Origin: Pseudomonadota bacterium
GTDB taxonomy: Bacteria > Pseudomonadota > Gammaproteobacteria > UBA1113
DNA length: 10,932 nucleotides
Direction of reading: 5' to 3'
Assembly (NCBI GenBank): GCA_021782065.1
Contig: JAJXVQ010000032.1
Span: forward strand, 1-10,932
Numbering within the stretch: the stretch's first letter is position 1; each line of letters starts with the position of its first letter. The notes under the pieces are model-generated. The model did not search any database. It was not told the DNA's origin and was given only the letters and a program-made list of their open reading frames with translations. Positions 1 to 7,714 of this stretch are shown piece after piece. A program made the position numbers and the translations under genes.

Positions 1-635
1 GCTGCTTCCAAAAAAGGTCGTGCCATATATTTAATTTCAGCGCTGCGGCTGCCGGGAAATAAGGCAATTATCTTGGCCTCATTATTATCTATATTTAAAT
101 TACGGCGGGCTTCATATATGTCTACAACGAATCCAATTTCATCGGCCAATGGATGACCTACAAATTGAACTTTCATAGCATTCTTTTGATAAAATTGTGC
201 TTCAAAAGGAAATAACGTTAATAACAAATCTACAGCACGTTTGATGCGGTGAATACGCCCAGAGCGCCAAGCCCACACGCTAGGGCTGACATAATGCACC
301 GTTTTGATGGATTTCTTCTTGAGCCGTTCTTCTAGATATAAATTAAAATCAGGTGCATCAATGCCTATAAAAAGATCAACTCTTTGCTCAATAAATTGGG
401 ACAACAAATAACGTCGGGCGGATAATAGTGTGGGCAAATGTTTAATGACTTCTATAAAGCCCATGTGTGATAAGGCAGAAAATGAATATAAGCTCTTAAA
501 CCCAATCGCAGCCATACGAGGGCCGCCCACGCCTATGAACTGAATATCTTGCCGCGTAGCCAATAAGGCTTGCATGAGGCTAGCGCCGAGTATATCGGCA
601 GAAGGTTCTACCGCAACTATCCCTATTGTTAGCAT
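1..635 (-). CDS. lpxB: Lipid-A-disaccharide synthase, N-terminal part (cut by window edge)
   Basis: LpxB joins UDP-2,3-diacylglucosamine and lipid X to form the beta-1,6 disaccharide of lipid A, at the inner face of the inner membrane. The frame starts at ATG 635-633, one base after the lpxA stop, and stays open for 211 codons to the window edge, so roughly the C-terminal 170 residues are outside. Visible family motifs are ILGASL (15-20), VGGPRM (36-41), GIDAPDFN (91-98), VHYVSPSVWAWR (113-124) and FPGSR (193-197). D93 and R197 align with E. coli D98 and R201, which are needed for activity. The first loop reads AVEPSAD where the family normally has AGExSGD, so both glycines are replaced. No clear Shine-Dalgarno is visible; translation is probably coupled to lpxA. 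Identification is firm; the loop change is the only oddity. Confidence 0.95.
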   Translation of the reverse strand, partial: MLTIGIVAVEPSADILGASLMQALLATRQDIQFIGVGGPRMAAIGFKSLYSFSALSHMGFIEVIKHLPTLLSARRYLLSQFIEQRVDLFIGIDAPDFNLYLEERLKKKSIKTVHYVSPSVWAWRSGRIHRIKRAVDLLLTLFPFEAQFYQKNAMKVQFVGHPLADEIGFVVDIYEARRNLNIDNNEAKIIALFPGSRSAEIKYMARPFLEA

Positions 636-636
636 A

Positions 637-1410
637 TTAGCGGGCAATACCACGCGCAGATGGACTTTCTAATGCCTGCAGCATAAGCGTAATTTCCGGG
701 TGTGCAGTGACCATTTCTTTTAGTTTCTCTATAGCCTCGACTGTTTTTAGCCCTTGACGAAAAATAATCTTATAGGCAGATTTGATCGCTGCAATTTGTT
801 CTTCCGTAAAACCCCGGCGCTTGATGCCCAATGAATTAATGCCATAAGGCTCGGCTGGATCGCCAGAAACTAAAACATATGGCAGCACATCTTGACCCAC
901 CATGCCTGCATGAGCGACAAAACTGTGTTCACCTATAATGACAAACTGATGGACGGCAGAAAAGCCACTCAGTATGGCATGATCGCGCACGATGACATGG
1001 CCTGCTAGACTTGCATTATTAGCAAGAATAACGTGATTTCCTATGATGCAATCATGTGCCACATGCACATAAGCCATCAGTAAGTTGTGATTCCCTAAAC
1101 GGGTCACATAGCCGCCCTGCTCTGTACCGCGATTGATGGTTACAAATTCGCGTATAGAATTGCTATCGCCAATCTCTAAGCGGGTTTTCCCACCTTCATA
1201 TTTCTTATCCTGTGGATCACCACCTATAGAAGCATAAGGATGTATATGGTTGTTTTGACCCAATGTAGTTGGCCCTTCGATGCACACATGCGGGCCTATA
1301 ATCGTACCTGCGCCAACCTCAACTTCAGCGCCTATATAACTCCATGGGCCGATGCTAACGCTGCTATCGACTTTCGCCGTTTCATGAATGATTGCACTTG
1401 GATGTATCAC
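637..1410 (-). CDS. lpxA: UDP-N-acetylglucosamine acyltransferase
   Basis: LpxA transfers an (R)-3-hydroxyacyl chain from ACP to the 3-OH of UDP-GlcNAc, the first step of lipid A synthesis, in the cytoplasm. The 257-residue protein (E. coli 262) is a left-handed beta helix built of hexapeptide repeats over about residues 1-180, followed by a helical C-terminal domain beginning near IKRRGF. The catalytic base is H119 in HVAHDC, equal to E. coli H125; [10 protein letters not shown] and AVHQF follow. The start is GTG (1410-1408), and it overlaps the fabZ TGA as GTGA. An AGGAT sequence lies about ten bases upstream inside fabZ. At the acyl-chain ruler position (E. coli G173) this protein has H167, which suggests a shorter acyl preference; that is inference. 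lpxB follows after one base. Confidence 0.97.
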   Translation of the reverse strand: MIHPSAIIHETAKVDSSVSIGPWSYIGAEVEVGAGTIIGPHVCIEGPTTLGQNNHIHPYASIGGDPQDKKYEGGKTRLEIGDSNSIREFVTINRGTEQGGYVTRLGNHNLLMAYVHVAHDCIIGNHVILANNASLAGHVIVRDHAILSGFSAVHQFVIIGEHSFVAHAGMVGQDVLPYVLVSGDPAEPYGINSLGIKRRGFTEEQIAAIKSAYKIIFRQGLKTVEAIEKLKEMVTAHPEITLMLQALESPSARGIAR

Positions 1411-1862
1411 TTTTTTTGTATCCTAGATCTAATACTCATAATTTCTGCGTTGCACGCTTCTTCGCCATCCACACTAGCCATCGCTTCGACTTTTAAGAAG
1501 TCACGCTTCATCTTGGTAATGGTGACTTCTAATCTGAGTTGGTCCCCCGGAATCACAACACGTCGAAAACGCGCATTATCAATGCCCGCAAATAGATAAA
1601 GCTCTTCGCTAGAAACATCGATATCATTAGACAAAAATGCCAATATACAGCCCGCTTGTGCTAAGGCTTCAATGATCAATACACCCGGCATCACAGGATT
1701 ATCCGGAAAATGCCCTGCAAAGAAAGGTTCGTTGAAGGTGACATTTTTAATGGCCACTAAACGCTTACCCACTTCATATTCCAATACTCTATCCACCAAC
1801 ATGAAAGGAGCTCGGTGTGGTAGATAATTTAAGATGTCTGTCACTCTCAATAATTCACTCAT
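1407..1862 (-). CDS. fabZ: 3-hydroxyacyl-[acyl-carrier-protein] dehydratase FabZ
   Basis: FabZ dehydrates (R)-3-hydroxyacyl-ACP to trans-2-enoyl-ACP in fatty-acid elongation. It uses the same hydroxyacyl-ACP pool that LpxA and LpxD draw on, which explains its place between them. It is a single hot-dog-fold domain with [13 protein letters not shown] (14-26), [10 protein letters not shown] (44-53) with catalytic H51, [11 protein letters not shown] (59-69) with catalytic E65, and [12 protein letters not shown] chose ATG 1862-1860 because a GAGAGG ribosome binding site lies six bases upstream. It gives 151 residues, the same as E. coli. An ATG two codons earlier would sit on that site, and a longer frame beginning at 1904 only adds a non-conserved tail. 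The TGA stop overlaps the lpxA GTG. Confidence 0.96.
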   Translation of the reverse strand: MSELLRVTDILNYLPHRAPFMLVDRVLEYEVGKRLVAIKNVTFNEPFFAGHFPDNPVMPGVLIIEALAQAGCILAFLSNDIDVSSEELYLFAGIDNARFRRVVIPGDQLRLEVTITKMKRDFLKVEAMASVDGEEACNAEIMSIRSRIQKK

Positions 1863-1867
1863 GTTCA

Positions 1868-1873
1868 TCCTCT
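1868..1873 (-). promoter_or_regulatory. Ribosome binding site that decides the fabZ start
   Basis: On the minus strand GAGAGG is followed by ATGAAC and then ATG at 1862. The six-base spacing supports ATG 1862. The in-frame ATG at 1868 directly abuts the motif and is less likely. Confidence 0.6.
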
Positions 1874-1920
1874 CGTATCTAGCCTTTTCACTACACAAAC
1901 CCATAAATGGGAAGGAATAA

Positions 1921-2949
1921 TTACTCTTTTCTTTCTAATTGGCTAACTCTCTTAGCCAGCTCATTTAAGTGTTTAAATTGTATCACATTTCTTGCCCAGG
2001 ATTCGCGTGATTCTAGTGGAATACCGGAAGCATAAATACCGGGTTCTAAAATAGATTTACTGACTCCACTCATCCCCAAAATAACCACACCATCGGTGAT
2101 TTCTAAATGTCCTGCAATGCCCACCAAACCCGCAATACGGCAATGACGGCCTATAGTGGTGCTACCCGCAACGGCGGTGCAACCGGCAATAGCTGTACCC
2201 TGACCAATCTTAACATTATGTCCAATTTGAATTTGATTATCCAATTTAACGCCATTGTGGATGATTGTATTTCCCAATGCGCCGCGATCGACCGTGGTAT
2301 TAGCACCAATTTCCACGTCATCACCTATTAACACACATCCTAATTGTTCTATTTTAGTCCATTGTCCTTTTTCAGGCGCAAAACCAAAACCATCTGCACC
2401 CAGCACCACACCACTGTGTAAAATAGCGCGCTTGCCGACCTGAGTATGATGGTAAAGCGTTACTCTGGCATAGCAATAACTATCGTTATCTATAGTACTG
2501 TGCGCGCCTATAACGCAACCAGGGCCTACAACTACATTTTCACCTATGACTACACCCTCTTCCACTACTACTTGAGCACCTATACTGGCGCTGCTAGCAA
2601 TTTTTGCACTATTATCTATAACCGCACTAGGATGTATTCCTGCGGTTCTAGGTGTTCTATAGGCAAATAAATGAGTTAATTTTGCATAAGCGAGATAGGG
2701 ATCGGGATATATAAGCACAGCCGTATCAGCATTGACACAACTAGCCGTTTCGGCAGGGGCTATTACTGCCGCCGCTTTAGTTGTTGCCAAATATTTTTTA
2801 TACTTGCTATGACTAATGAAACTCAATTGCTCGGCATTAGCTGTTTCTAAAGGGGCAAGACCGGTAATGCGCCGATCTTGCCAACGACTGTCTACTTCAC
2901 AACCAATGAGAGCTGCAATTTCGGCTAAACAGTAAGACTTTATATTCAT
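1921..2949 (-). CDS. lpxD: UDP-3-O-(3-hydroxyacyl)glucosamine N-acyltransferase
   Basis: LpxD adds the second (R)-3-hydroxyacyl chain, to the 2-amino group of UDP-3-O-acylglucosamine, the third step of lipid A synthesis. At 342 residues it matches E. coli (341). The N-terminal uridine-binding domain spans about residues 1-105 ([13 protein letters not shown] at 42-54). A hexapeptide-repeat beta helix spans about 106-300, and a C-terminal helix rich in charged residues follows. The catalytic histidine is H244 in QIGHN (E. coli H239), and H281 in AGHLE corresponds to E. coli H276. DGFGFAP, DRGAL and YASGIPL are family motifs. The start is ATG 2949, ten bases after the skp stop. No purine-rich ribosome binding site precedes it, so translation may be coupled to skp. 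Confidence 0.97.
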   Translation of the reverse strand: MNIKSYCLAEIAALIGCEVDSRWQDRRITGLAPLETANAEQLSFISHSKYKKYLATTKAAAVIAPAETASCVNADTAVLIYPDPYLAYAKLTHLFAYRTPRTAGIHPSAVIDNSAKIASSASIGAQVVVEEGVVIGENVVVGPGCVIGAHSTIDNDSYCYARVTLYHHTQVGKRAILHSGVVLGADGFGFAPEKGQWTKIEQLGCVLIGDDVEIGANTTVDRGALGNTIIHNGVKLDNQIQIGHNVKIGQGTAIAGCTAVAGSTTIGRHCRIAGLVGIAGHLEITDGVVILGMSGVSKSILEPGIYASGIPLESRESWARNVIQFKHLNELAKRVSQLERKE

Positions 2950-2959
2950 GCTGACAGCA

Positions 2960-3535
2960 TTATTGCGCTGATTTCATCTGCGCGATCACCGCTTGGGTAA
3001 TATCCACACGGGCACTGTGGTAAGCCACATTTTCACGTTGGAAAATAAGATCCAAGTTTTGTTGTTTAGCCACTTTAGCCACTACATCATCCACACGTTT
3101 TAGTACTTTAGACATAGCTTCATTCTGTGCTGCTTTAGCATCTTGGAAGTAATCTTGTTGCATACGAGTTAGATCGCGTTGTTCACGGCTTATTTTTTCG
3201 TTCAGAGCGTCTTTATCCGCAGCGCTCATTACAGAGGCATTACGCGACATTTTGTCGGTATCGGCCTTTAAGGTAGTTTGCAAAGCTGTCATTTTATCCA
3301 TTCTAGGCTTAAACTGAGATTCTAGTTGCTTTTTCAATGCTTGCATTTGTGGATCAGCTTTTAAGACTTGACCCAATTCAATCACACCGATTCTAGGTGC
3401 AGAGGTTACCGTGTTCGTTGCTGCAGAGGCTACTGTATTGGCTGGTACAGGTGCGGCCTTGGTATCCGCGGCAAAGGTTGTTGCAGCTAAGCCCATGGCT
3501 AATGTAGCCATTAATGCTAGGGTTAATTTTTTCAT
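2960..3535 (-). CDS. skp: Periplasmic chaperone Skp/OmpH
   Basis: Skp binds unfolded outer-membrane proteins as they leave the Sec translocon and carries them through the periplasm to BamA, encoded next door. A signal peptide is clear: MKKLT, a hydrophobic stretch, then cleavage likely after TTFA (about residue 22). The conserved domain begins at [11 protein letters not shown] (about 48) and runs through a charged, coiled-coil region at about 60-145 that forms the tentacle arms. It ends with [17 protein letters not shown], matching the family C-terminus. At 191 residues it is longer than E. coli Skp (161), mostly because of an Ala/Thr/Pro/Val-rich linker of about 25 residues after the signal peptide. 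AAGGAGA lies about nine bases before ATG 3535, a strong ribosome binding site. lpxD follows ten bases after the stop. Confidence 0.93.
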   Translation of the reverse strand: MKKLTLALMATLAMGLAATTFAADTKAAPVPANTVASAATNTVTSAPRIGVIELGQVLKADPQMQALKKQLESQFKPRMDKMTALQTTLKADTDKMSRNASVMSAADKDALNEKISREQRDLTRMQQDYFQDAKAAQNEAMSKVLKRVDDVVAKVAKQQNLDLIFQRENVAYHSARVDITQAVIAQMKSAQ

Positions 3536-3604
3536 GTTCGTTCGTCTCCTTGGTTAATATGTATACAGTACTATGCTAAATGCCCTATTCTGTTTTGCGC
3601 ACCG

Positions 3605-3634
3605 AAAGTACCATATTTTCACAGTTAGAGTCAA
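3605..3634 (-). promoter_or_regulatory. Possible sigma-70-type promoter for skp and the lpx genes
   Basis: On the minus strand TTGACT (3634-3629, five of six consensus bases) is followed after 18 bases by TACTTT (3610-3605, three of six). The -10 is poor. The 198-nt gap after bamA makes a separate skp promoter plausible, but this one is only a candidate. Confidence 0.25.
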
Positions 3635-3657
3635 ACTGGCCCTACAAACCGGTTGAC
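3630..3657. repeat. Imperfect inverted repeat in the bamA-skp gap
   Basis: GTCAAACTGG (3630-3639) and CCGGTTGAC (3649-3657) form an imperfect inverted repeat with a nine-base centre. It overlaps the candidate -35 element for skp. It could be an operator, an RNA hairpin or part of a degraded repeat; nothing in the sequence decides. Confidence 0.35.
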
Positions 3658-3689
3658 AATCCTAAGCCTTAGCCTGTATTCAACAAGGA

Positions 3690-3703
3690 CGGTTCACGAA
3701 CCG
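3690..3703. repeat. Perfect palindrome just downstream of bamA
   Basis: CGGTTCACGAACCG is a perfect 14-base inverted repeat about 30 bases after the bamA stop. On the minus strand it sits in GTAGGCG...GTCC, resembling a worn copy of the dispersed hairpin repeats of the GTAGGGGCGGTTCGTGAACCGCC type. No T-run follows, so it is not a typical intrinsic terminator, though it could stabilise the bamA mRNA end. Confidence 0.5.
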
Positions 3704-3733
3704 CGCCTACAGTAAATATATACCGTAAATTGC

Positions 3734-6160
3734 TTATAAGAACGAAGTCCCGGCCGAGAACTGGAATACTTCGGTCACATCGTTAGGCTGAGGATTAATC
3801 GGTTTCGCCAGGCTAAAGATAATTTGTCCCATAGGCGTTTGCCACTGTCCTTGTATACCCGCTGAATATCGTATAGGACCAGATCCAGTACCATCAGCGG
3901 TAGCGGTTGGCGCACCACCATTCCAATTATAGACATTACCAGCATCCATAAAAGTGGTAACTCGGAAGCTGTCTGGAGTCAACGGTGTGGGTATAATTAA
4001 TTCCACACTACCCACCGTCATGGCATTACCACCAATGGTCGATGTACTGCCATCTGGATTCGTCGTTCTAGGGCCTATAGAAAAGCTTTGATAACCGCGC
4101 ACAGCGCCAGGCACACCTATACCACCCGCACCAAAGTTTTGGTAGAAAGGCAAATATTGCGTGCCTAAAATGCCATCGCCATAACCCACTTCCGCGCGTA
4201 CCGAAGCGATAAAACCCTTACCCAAAGGTTGATACACACGCCCCGTATAATCCAATTTATAGTAACTGACGCTGGTACCACCACCGGGCAAGGCTACATT
4301 GGCACTCAACGAATGGGAATAACCTCGTGTAGGGAATATCGCCCGGTCATAACCTGTGTGTCCCCAAGCCGTGGTTAAATTGACGTTATAAATGCTTTCA
4401 TGCGTTGGGTATAGTAGGGGTTCGCCCGTAATGGGATCGATGGCCACTTCGTTACTATTACGTTGTAATGGCAAACTTAGGGTATAATTATCCATAAAGT
4501 TTATCACGGCATCACTGGCGTCAGTTCCAGTATTGAGCAACGTTGCTCCATAGCCTATGCCCGCGCTCAGCTTATCTTCTTCGCTCACAGGGAAGCTATA
4601 AAACATCTTGGCACCAAAGTCATTATATTCATACGCAACGCTGTCGCTATACGTTTCATTAGTATTATAGTGATCAGCATACGCGCTAAAACCCCTACCC
4701 ACATTGTCCATGGTATAATAAGGATTGAAGTAATTTAAGGATACACTTTGCTGCCCCTCAGCAACCGTTGCATTGGCGCCAACGCTCTTACCGGTACCTA
4801 AAAAGTTAGGCTGTGAATAAGCCGCATTGATCAAGAAACCTAAACTATTGGTATAACCTAGACCCAAGGACATGGTCGCCGACGGTGCTTCGGTTACATT
4901 AAAGTCTACATCCACTTCATCATCGCTGCCTGCCACCGGAGTATTCTCAACTTTAACGGTCTTAAAATAACCGGTACGATTCAAACGAGTTTCGGATTGT
5001 TTAGATTTAGACAAAGAATAAGGCGCCCCTTCTTGCTGACGCATTTCCCTACGCAATACCTGATCTTCGGTTTTGTCGTTGCCATGGAAATTGATATCGC
5101 GCACATAGTAGCGATTACCCGGGCTCACTAAGAAAGTCACAAAAACTTGCTTCTTAGCCGCATCGACTTCAGGCAAAGGCTCTACATGAGCATACACATA
5201 ACCATCGTTGGCCATGGTATTACTCATGGCTTGAGTAATATCGGTGATTTTTTTGCGGTTAAAGGTTTCATTCGGCTCAAAGTGCACAAACTTTTCTAAT
5301 TTTTCTTTAGGCTCTACAAAGGTGCCGGCCATTTTATAGCCGCTGACTGTGAATTTATCACCTTCAGTAACGTGAACCAGGATCGTTACCTTCTTTTTAT
5401 CTGGGCTCAACAATACTTCAGAACTATCCACTTTAAATTGCACATAACCCCTATCCATATAAAATGAACGTAATTTTTCTAAATCGCCATTCAACTTTTC
5501 CTGTGAAAATTTGTCATCATCCGTTAAGAAGGAAAACATGCCCGTGGTAGATAAGCTAAATTGTTTGAGCAATTCTTTTTCTTTGAAAGCATGATTGCCT
5601 ATAATCGAAATTTCACTGATCTTTGCCAATGGTCCTTCATAGACATTAATATTGATGTCTACGCGGTTACTGGAGGTATGAGTTACTTTTGTGGTTACCG
5701 TGGCATTATAGTTACCGCGATTATAATATTCGCGCTGCAAGGAATCGCGTATACTGCTTAACAAAGAAGGATCATAAACACGTCCTTCAGCAAAGCCTAA
5801 ATCGGACAAAGTCTTGCGCAAGGTTTTAGTCGGAATACTTTTGTTACCGTTGATTTTAAATTGGCCAATGGTTGGTTTTTCCACCACTTTAATAATGAGG
5901 GTATTGCCTGCATGATCCAGAGTTACATCGCTGAAAAACCCAGTTTTATACAATACACGTATAATTTTAGCCGTATCGGAAGATTGAAGGGTTTGCCCAA
6001 TTTGTATAGGCAAGTAATTTAATACTGTGCCCTCATTAATACGTTTTAAACCTTGGATTTCTATCTTATCGACCTTAAATGATTCGTCTGCGTAGGCGCG
6101 CGCGCTAAGGCAAGCCAACAGCGCAGTAGAAATCAACGATAATCTAAGTTTATGTTTCAT
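3734..6160 (-). CDS. bamA: Outer membrane protein assembly factor BamA
   Basis: BamA (Omp85) is the central subunit of the BAM complex and inserts beta-barrel proteins into the outer membrane. With ATG 6160 the protein has 808 residues (E. coli 810). This start gives a clean signal peptide (MKHKLRLSLI..., cleavage likely after ARAYA, residue 24) and has AAGGAT six bases upstream. An ATG seven codons earlier (6181) would add a tail and lacks a good site. After the signal come five POTRA domains (about 25-425), beginning FKVDKIEIQGL, then the 16-strand barrel, beginning near SLGLGYTNSLGF. The loop-6 motif is VRGY near residue 687 (family VRGF), within the GAVRGY stretch. The C-terminal beta signal reads FQFSAGTSF but is followed by one extra Leu. 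The gaps on both sides contain palindromic repeats; rseP lies upstream and skp downstream. Confidence 0.97.
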   Translation of the reverse strand: MKHKLRLSLISTALLACLSARAYADESFKVDKIEIQGLKRINEGTVLNYLPIQIGQTLQSSDTAKIIRVLYKTGFFSDVTLDHAGNTLIIKVVEKPTIGQFKINGNKSIPTKTLRKTLSDLGFAEGRVYDPSLLSSIRDSLQREYYNRGNYNATVTTKVTHTSSNRVDININVYEGPLAKISEISIIGNHAFKEKELLKQFSLSTTGMFSFLTDDDKFSQEKLNGDLEKLRSFYMDRGYVQFKVDSSEVLLSPDKKKVTILVHVTEGDKFTVSGYKMAGTFVEPKEKLEKFVHFEPNETFNRKKITDITQAMSNTMANDGYVYAHVEPLPEVDAAKKQVFVTFLVSPGNRYYVRDINFHGNDKTEDQVLRREMRQQEGAPYSLSKSKQSETRLNRTGYFKTVKVENTPVAGSDDEVDVDFNVTEAPSATMSLGLGYTNSLGFLINAAYSQPNFLGTGKSVGANATVAEGQQSVSLNYFNPYYTMDNVGRGFSAYADHYNTNETYSDSVAYEYNDFGAKMFYSFPVSEEDKLSAGIGYGATLLNTGTDASDAVINFMDNYTLSLPLQRNSNEVAIDPITGEPLLYPTHESIYNVNLTTAWGHTGYDRAIFPTRGYSHSLSANVALPGGGTSVSYYKLDYTGRVYQPLGKGFIASVRAEVGYGDGILGTQYLPFYQNFGAGGIGVPGAVRGYQSFSIGPRTTNPDGSTSTIGGNAMTVGSVELIIPTPLTPDSFRVTTFMDAGNVYNWNGGAPTATADGTGSGPIRYSAGIQGQWQTPMGQIIFSLAKPINPQPNDVTEVFQFSAGTSFL

Positions 6161-6163
6161 AAT

Positions 6164-6170
6164 TATCCTT
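6164..6170 (-). promoter_or_regulatory. Ribosome binding site that decides the bamA start
   Basis: On the minus strand AAGGATA is followed by ATT and then ATG 6160. This spacing favours the ATG that begins the signal peptide over the in-frame ATG at 6181. Confidence 0.7.
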
Positions 6171-6194
6171 ATAATACTCATTACATATCAAGAT

Positions 6195-6255
6195 GCAGGG
6201 GCACGCCCCTGTGCCTACCCTAATAGGGGCACCATGGGGAGGGGGTTGCCCCTAC
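6195..6255. repeat. GC-rich palindromic element in the rseP-bamA gap
   Basis: Two inverted repeats lie side by side. CAGGGGCACGCCCCTG (6196-6211) is a perfect palindrome. TAGGGGCA (6224-6231) and TGCCCCTA (6247-6254) are perfect complements separated by 15 bases. The AGGGG and CCCCT blocks can also pair in other combinations. The block is far richer in G and C than its AT-rich surroundings and does not encode protein. It resembles small dispersed GTAGGGGC-type repeats of bacteria. On the bamA transcript it would form hairpins in the 5' leader about 35-95 bases before the start codon if rseP and bamA are co-transcribed. Confidence 0.65.
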
Positions 6256-6288
6256 GTATTCATTCGGGCAATTCACGAAAATATCGCA

Positions 6289-7650
6289 TCACTGTAAAAG
6301 ACGCATGATATCGTTATAAGAGGCTAACAGCAACAGGGCAATCAAGATTGCAAAGCCTATTTTTATGCCTATTAATTGCACTTTATCGGATAATGGCTTC
6401 CCGCGCGCTATTTCCAGTAAAAAATAGAACAAATATCCGCCATCCAACACCGGAATAGGTAAGATATTTACAATTCCTAGCCCTATACTGATTAACGCTA
6501 AAAAACCTAAATACGCCGATAAGCCTGAATAGGCGACTATGCCCGCCCCTTCTGCAATGCCTATAGGGCCGGCTATACCGCTCAACCCTATTTTGCCTGT
6601 AATCATTTTATACATTAAATTAACCGATAGGGTGGTCATGCGCCACGTTTCCTGCCACGCTAAAGGAATAGCTGCTAATGGTCCATAGCGTTTAACCACC
6701 AATAAGTTTTTAGGTATAGGTAATGGCTTAGCTCTAACGCCCAGGTAACCTCTTTCTTCGCCTTGGTGATCGATGCGTTTTCCTAAGGCCACACTTAATG
6801 ACTTTTCTACGCCATCACGCAAAATAGTTAGATTCACTGTTTGGCCACCTAAACCGGTAATATGTTCTAATAGCTGTTGCCAGGTTTCAACCGTTTTGCC
6901 ATTGATACTAATAATTTTATCGCCATGTTGTAATCCTAAAGCTGCAGCTGGGCTTTTAGCTTCAACTTGATCGATGATAGCGGGCACATCTAAAACAAAG
7001 GGAAATACCCCAAAATCTTCTAAGATGTCTACATTATTTTCATCTAGCGGTATCCCCGATACATTGACCATGATGGAATGTGCTACAGCATCATTAGGGT
7101 CTCGCACCCATACCAGTATAGGCTTGTCATCCGCCAGTTTGCTATATAAAGCAAGCCGTATATCTTGCCAGGAAGCAACTTTATCGTCGTTAATGGCAAC
7201 GATACGTTGCATGGGTAAAAAACCCGCCTTAGCGGCTAAACTATGAGGAACCACTTCACCGATGATGGGTTTTATTTGATGAATACCTATGAGCAGCACA
7301 AGCCAAAAAAGAGCAATGGCAAATAACAAGTTAAACAACGGCCCCGCTAATACTATGGCAATGCGCTTAAAAACGGATTGCCTATTAAATGCAAAAGGGC
7401 GATCGGCTACTGCTACTTTGGCTTCGTTTTCATCTAAAAACTTAACATAACCACCCAACGGAATGGCCGATATGGCGATTTCTAAACCACTGCCCGTGAC
7501 TTTGCGCCAAATTACCTTACCAAAGCCTATAGAAAAGCGTAGCGTTTTAACCCCACAGCAGCGCGCAACGATAAAATGCCCCCATTCGTGTACTGCGACT
7601 AAAATAGAAATCGAGACTAGAAATAGTAGAATTGAGATTATAACTGACAA
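6289..7650 (-). CDS. rseP: RIP metalloprotease RseP (site-2 protease)
   Basis: RseP is an inner-membrane zinc protease. In E. coli it makes the second cut in anti-sigma factor RseA, releasing sigma E, and clears leftover signal peptides; the substrate here is not known. The 453 residues (E. coli 450) show a first membrane segment with zinc motif HEWGH (H21, E22, H25). A second hydrophobic segment follows at about 95-120 with AGPLFN, then two PDZ domains (about 125-205 and 215-300). The C-terminal part carries the third zinc ligand D403 in PVLDGG, and a last membrane segment lies near 428-446. The start is TTG (7650-7648) with AGGAG eight bases upstream; no ATG or GTG lies in frame between it and the upstream stop. 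All catalytic residues are intact. It follows cdsA after 88 bases where Pseudomonas has dxr. Confidence 0.96.
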   Translation of the reverse strand: MSVIISILLFLVSISILVAVHEWGHFIVARCCGVKTLRFSIGFGKVIWRKVTGSGLEIAISAIPLGGYVKFLDENEAKVAVADRPFAFNRQSVFKRIAIVLAGPLFNLLFAIALFWLVLLIGIHQIKPIIGEVVPHSLAAKAGFLPMQRIVAINDDKVASWQDIRLALYSKLADDKPILVWVRDPNDAVAHSIMVNVSGIPLDENNVDILEDFGVFPFVLDVPAIIDQVEAKSPAAALGLQHGDKIISINGKTVETWQQLLEHITGLGGQTVNLTILRDGVEKSLSVALGKRIDHQGEERGYLGVRAKPLPIPKNLLVVKRYGPLAAIPLAWQETWRMTTLSVNLMYKMITGKIGLSGIAGPIGIAEGAGIVAYSGLSAYLGFLALISIGLGIVNILPIPVLDGGYLFYFLLEIARGKPLSDKVQLIGIKIGFAILIALLLLASYNDIMRLLQ

Positions 7651-7658
7651 TTCCTTTT

Positions 7659-7663
7659 CTCCT
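7659..7663 (-). promoter_or_regulatory. Ribosome binding site supporting the rseP TTG start
   Basis: On the minus strand AGGAG is followed by AAAAGGAA and then TTG 7650. The strong site at eight bases supports a rare TTG start and could compensate for its lower efficiency. Confidence 0.7.
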
Positions 7664-7714
7664 GTTTTTGTAGATAACCTATAAATTTCTCATAACTATT
7701 TCTCGCTCTAGTCC

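Noticed and set aside
1240..1599. Open frame on the plus strand across lpxA and fabZ
   Set aside because: It lies antisense to two well-conserved genes, resembles no family and has no supporting signals; it is a shadow frame.
2107..2670. Several short plus-strand frames across lpxD, rich in Thr, Asn and Ala
   Set aside because: They mirror the hexapeptide-repeat codon pattern of lpxD and have no ribosome binding sites of note.
3690..3703. Rho-independent terminator for bamA
   Set aside because: The palindrome is good but is followed by a mixed sequence with no T-run on the minus strand.
6773..7246. Plus-strand frames antisense to rseP
   Set aside because: rseP has intact catalytic motifs and PDZ domains; the antisense frames show no recognisable family.
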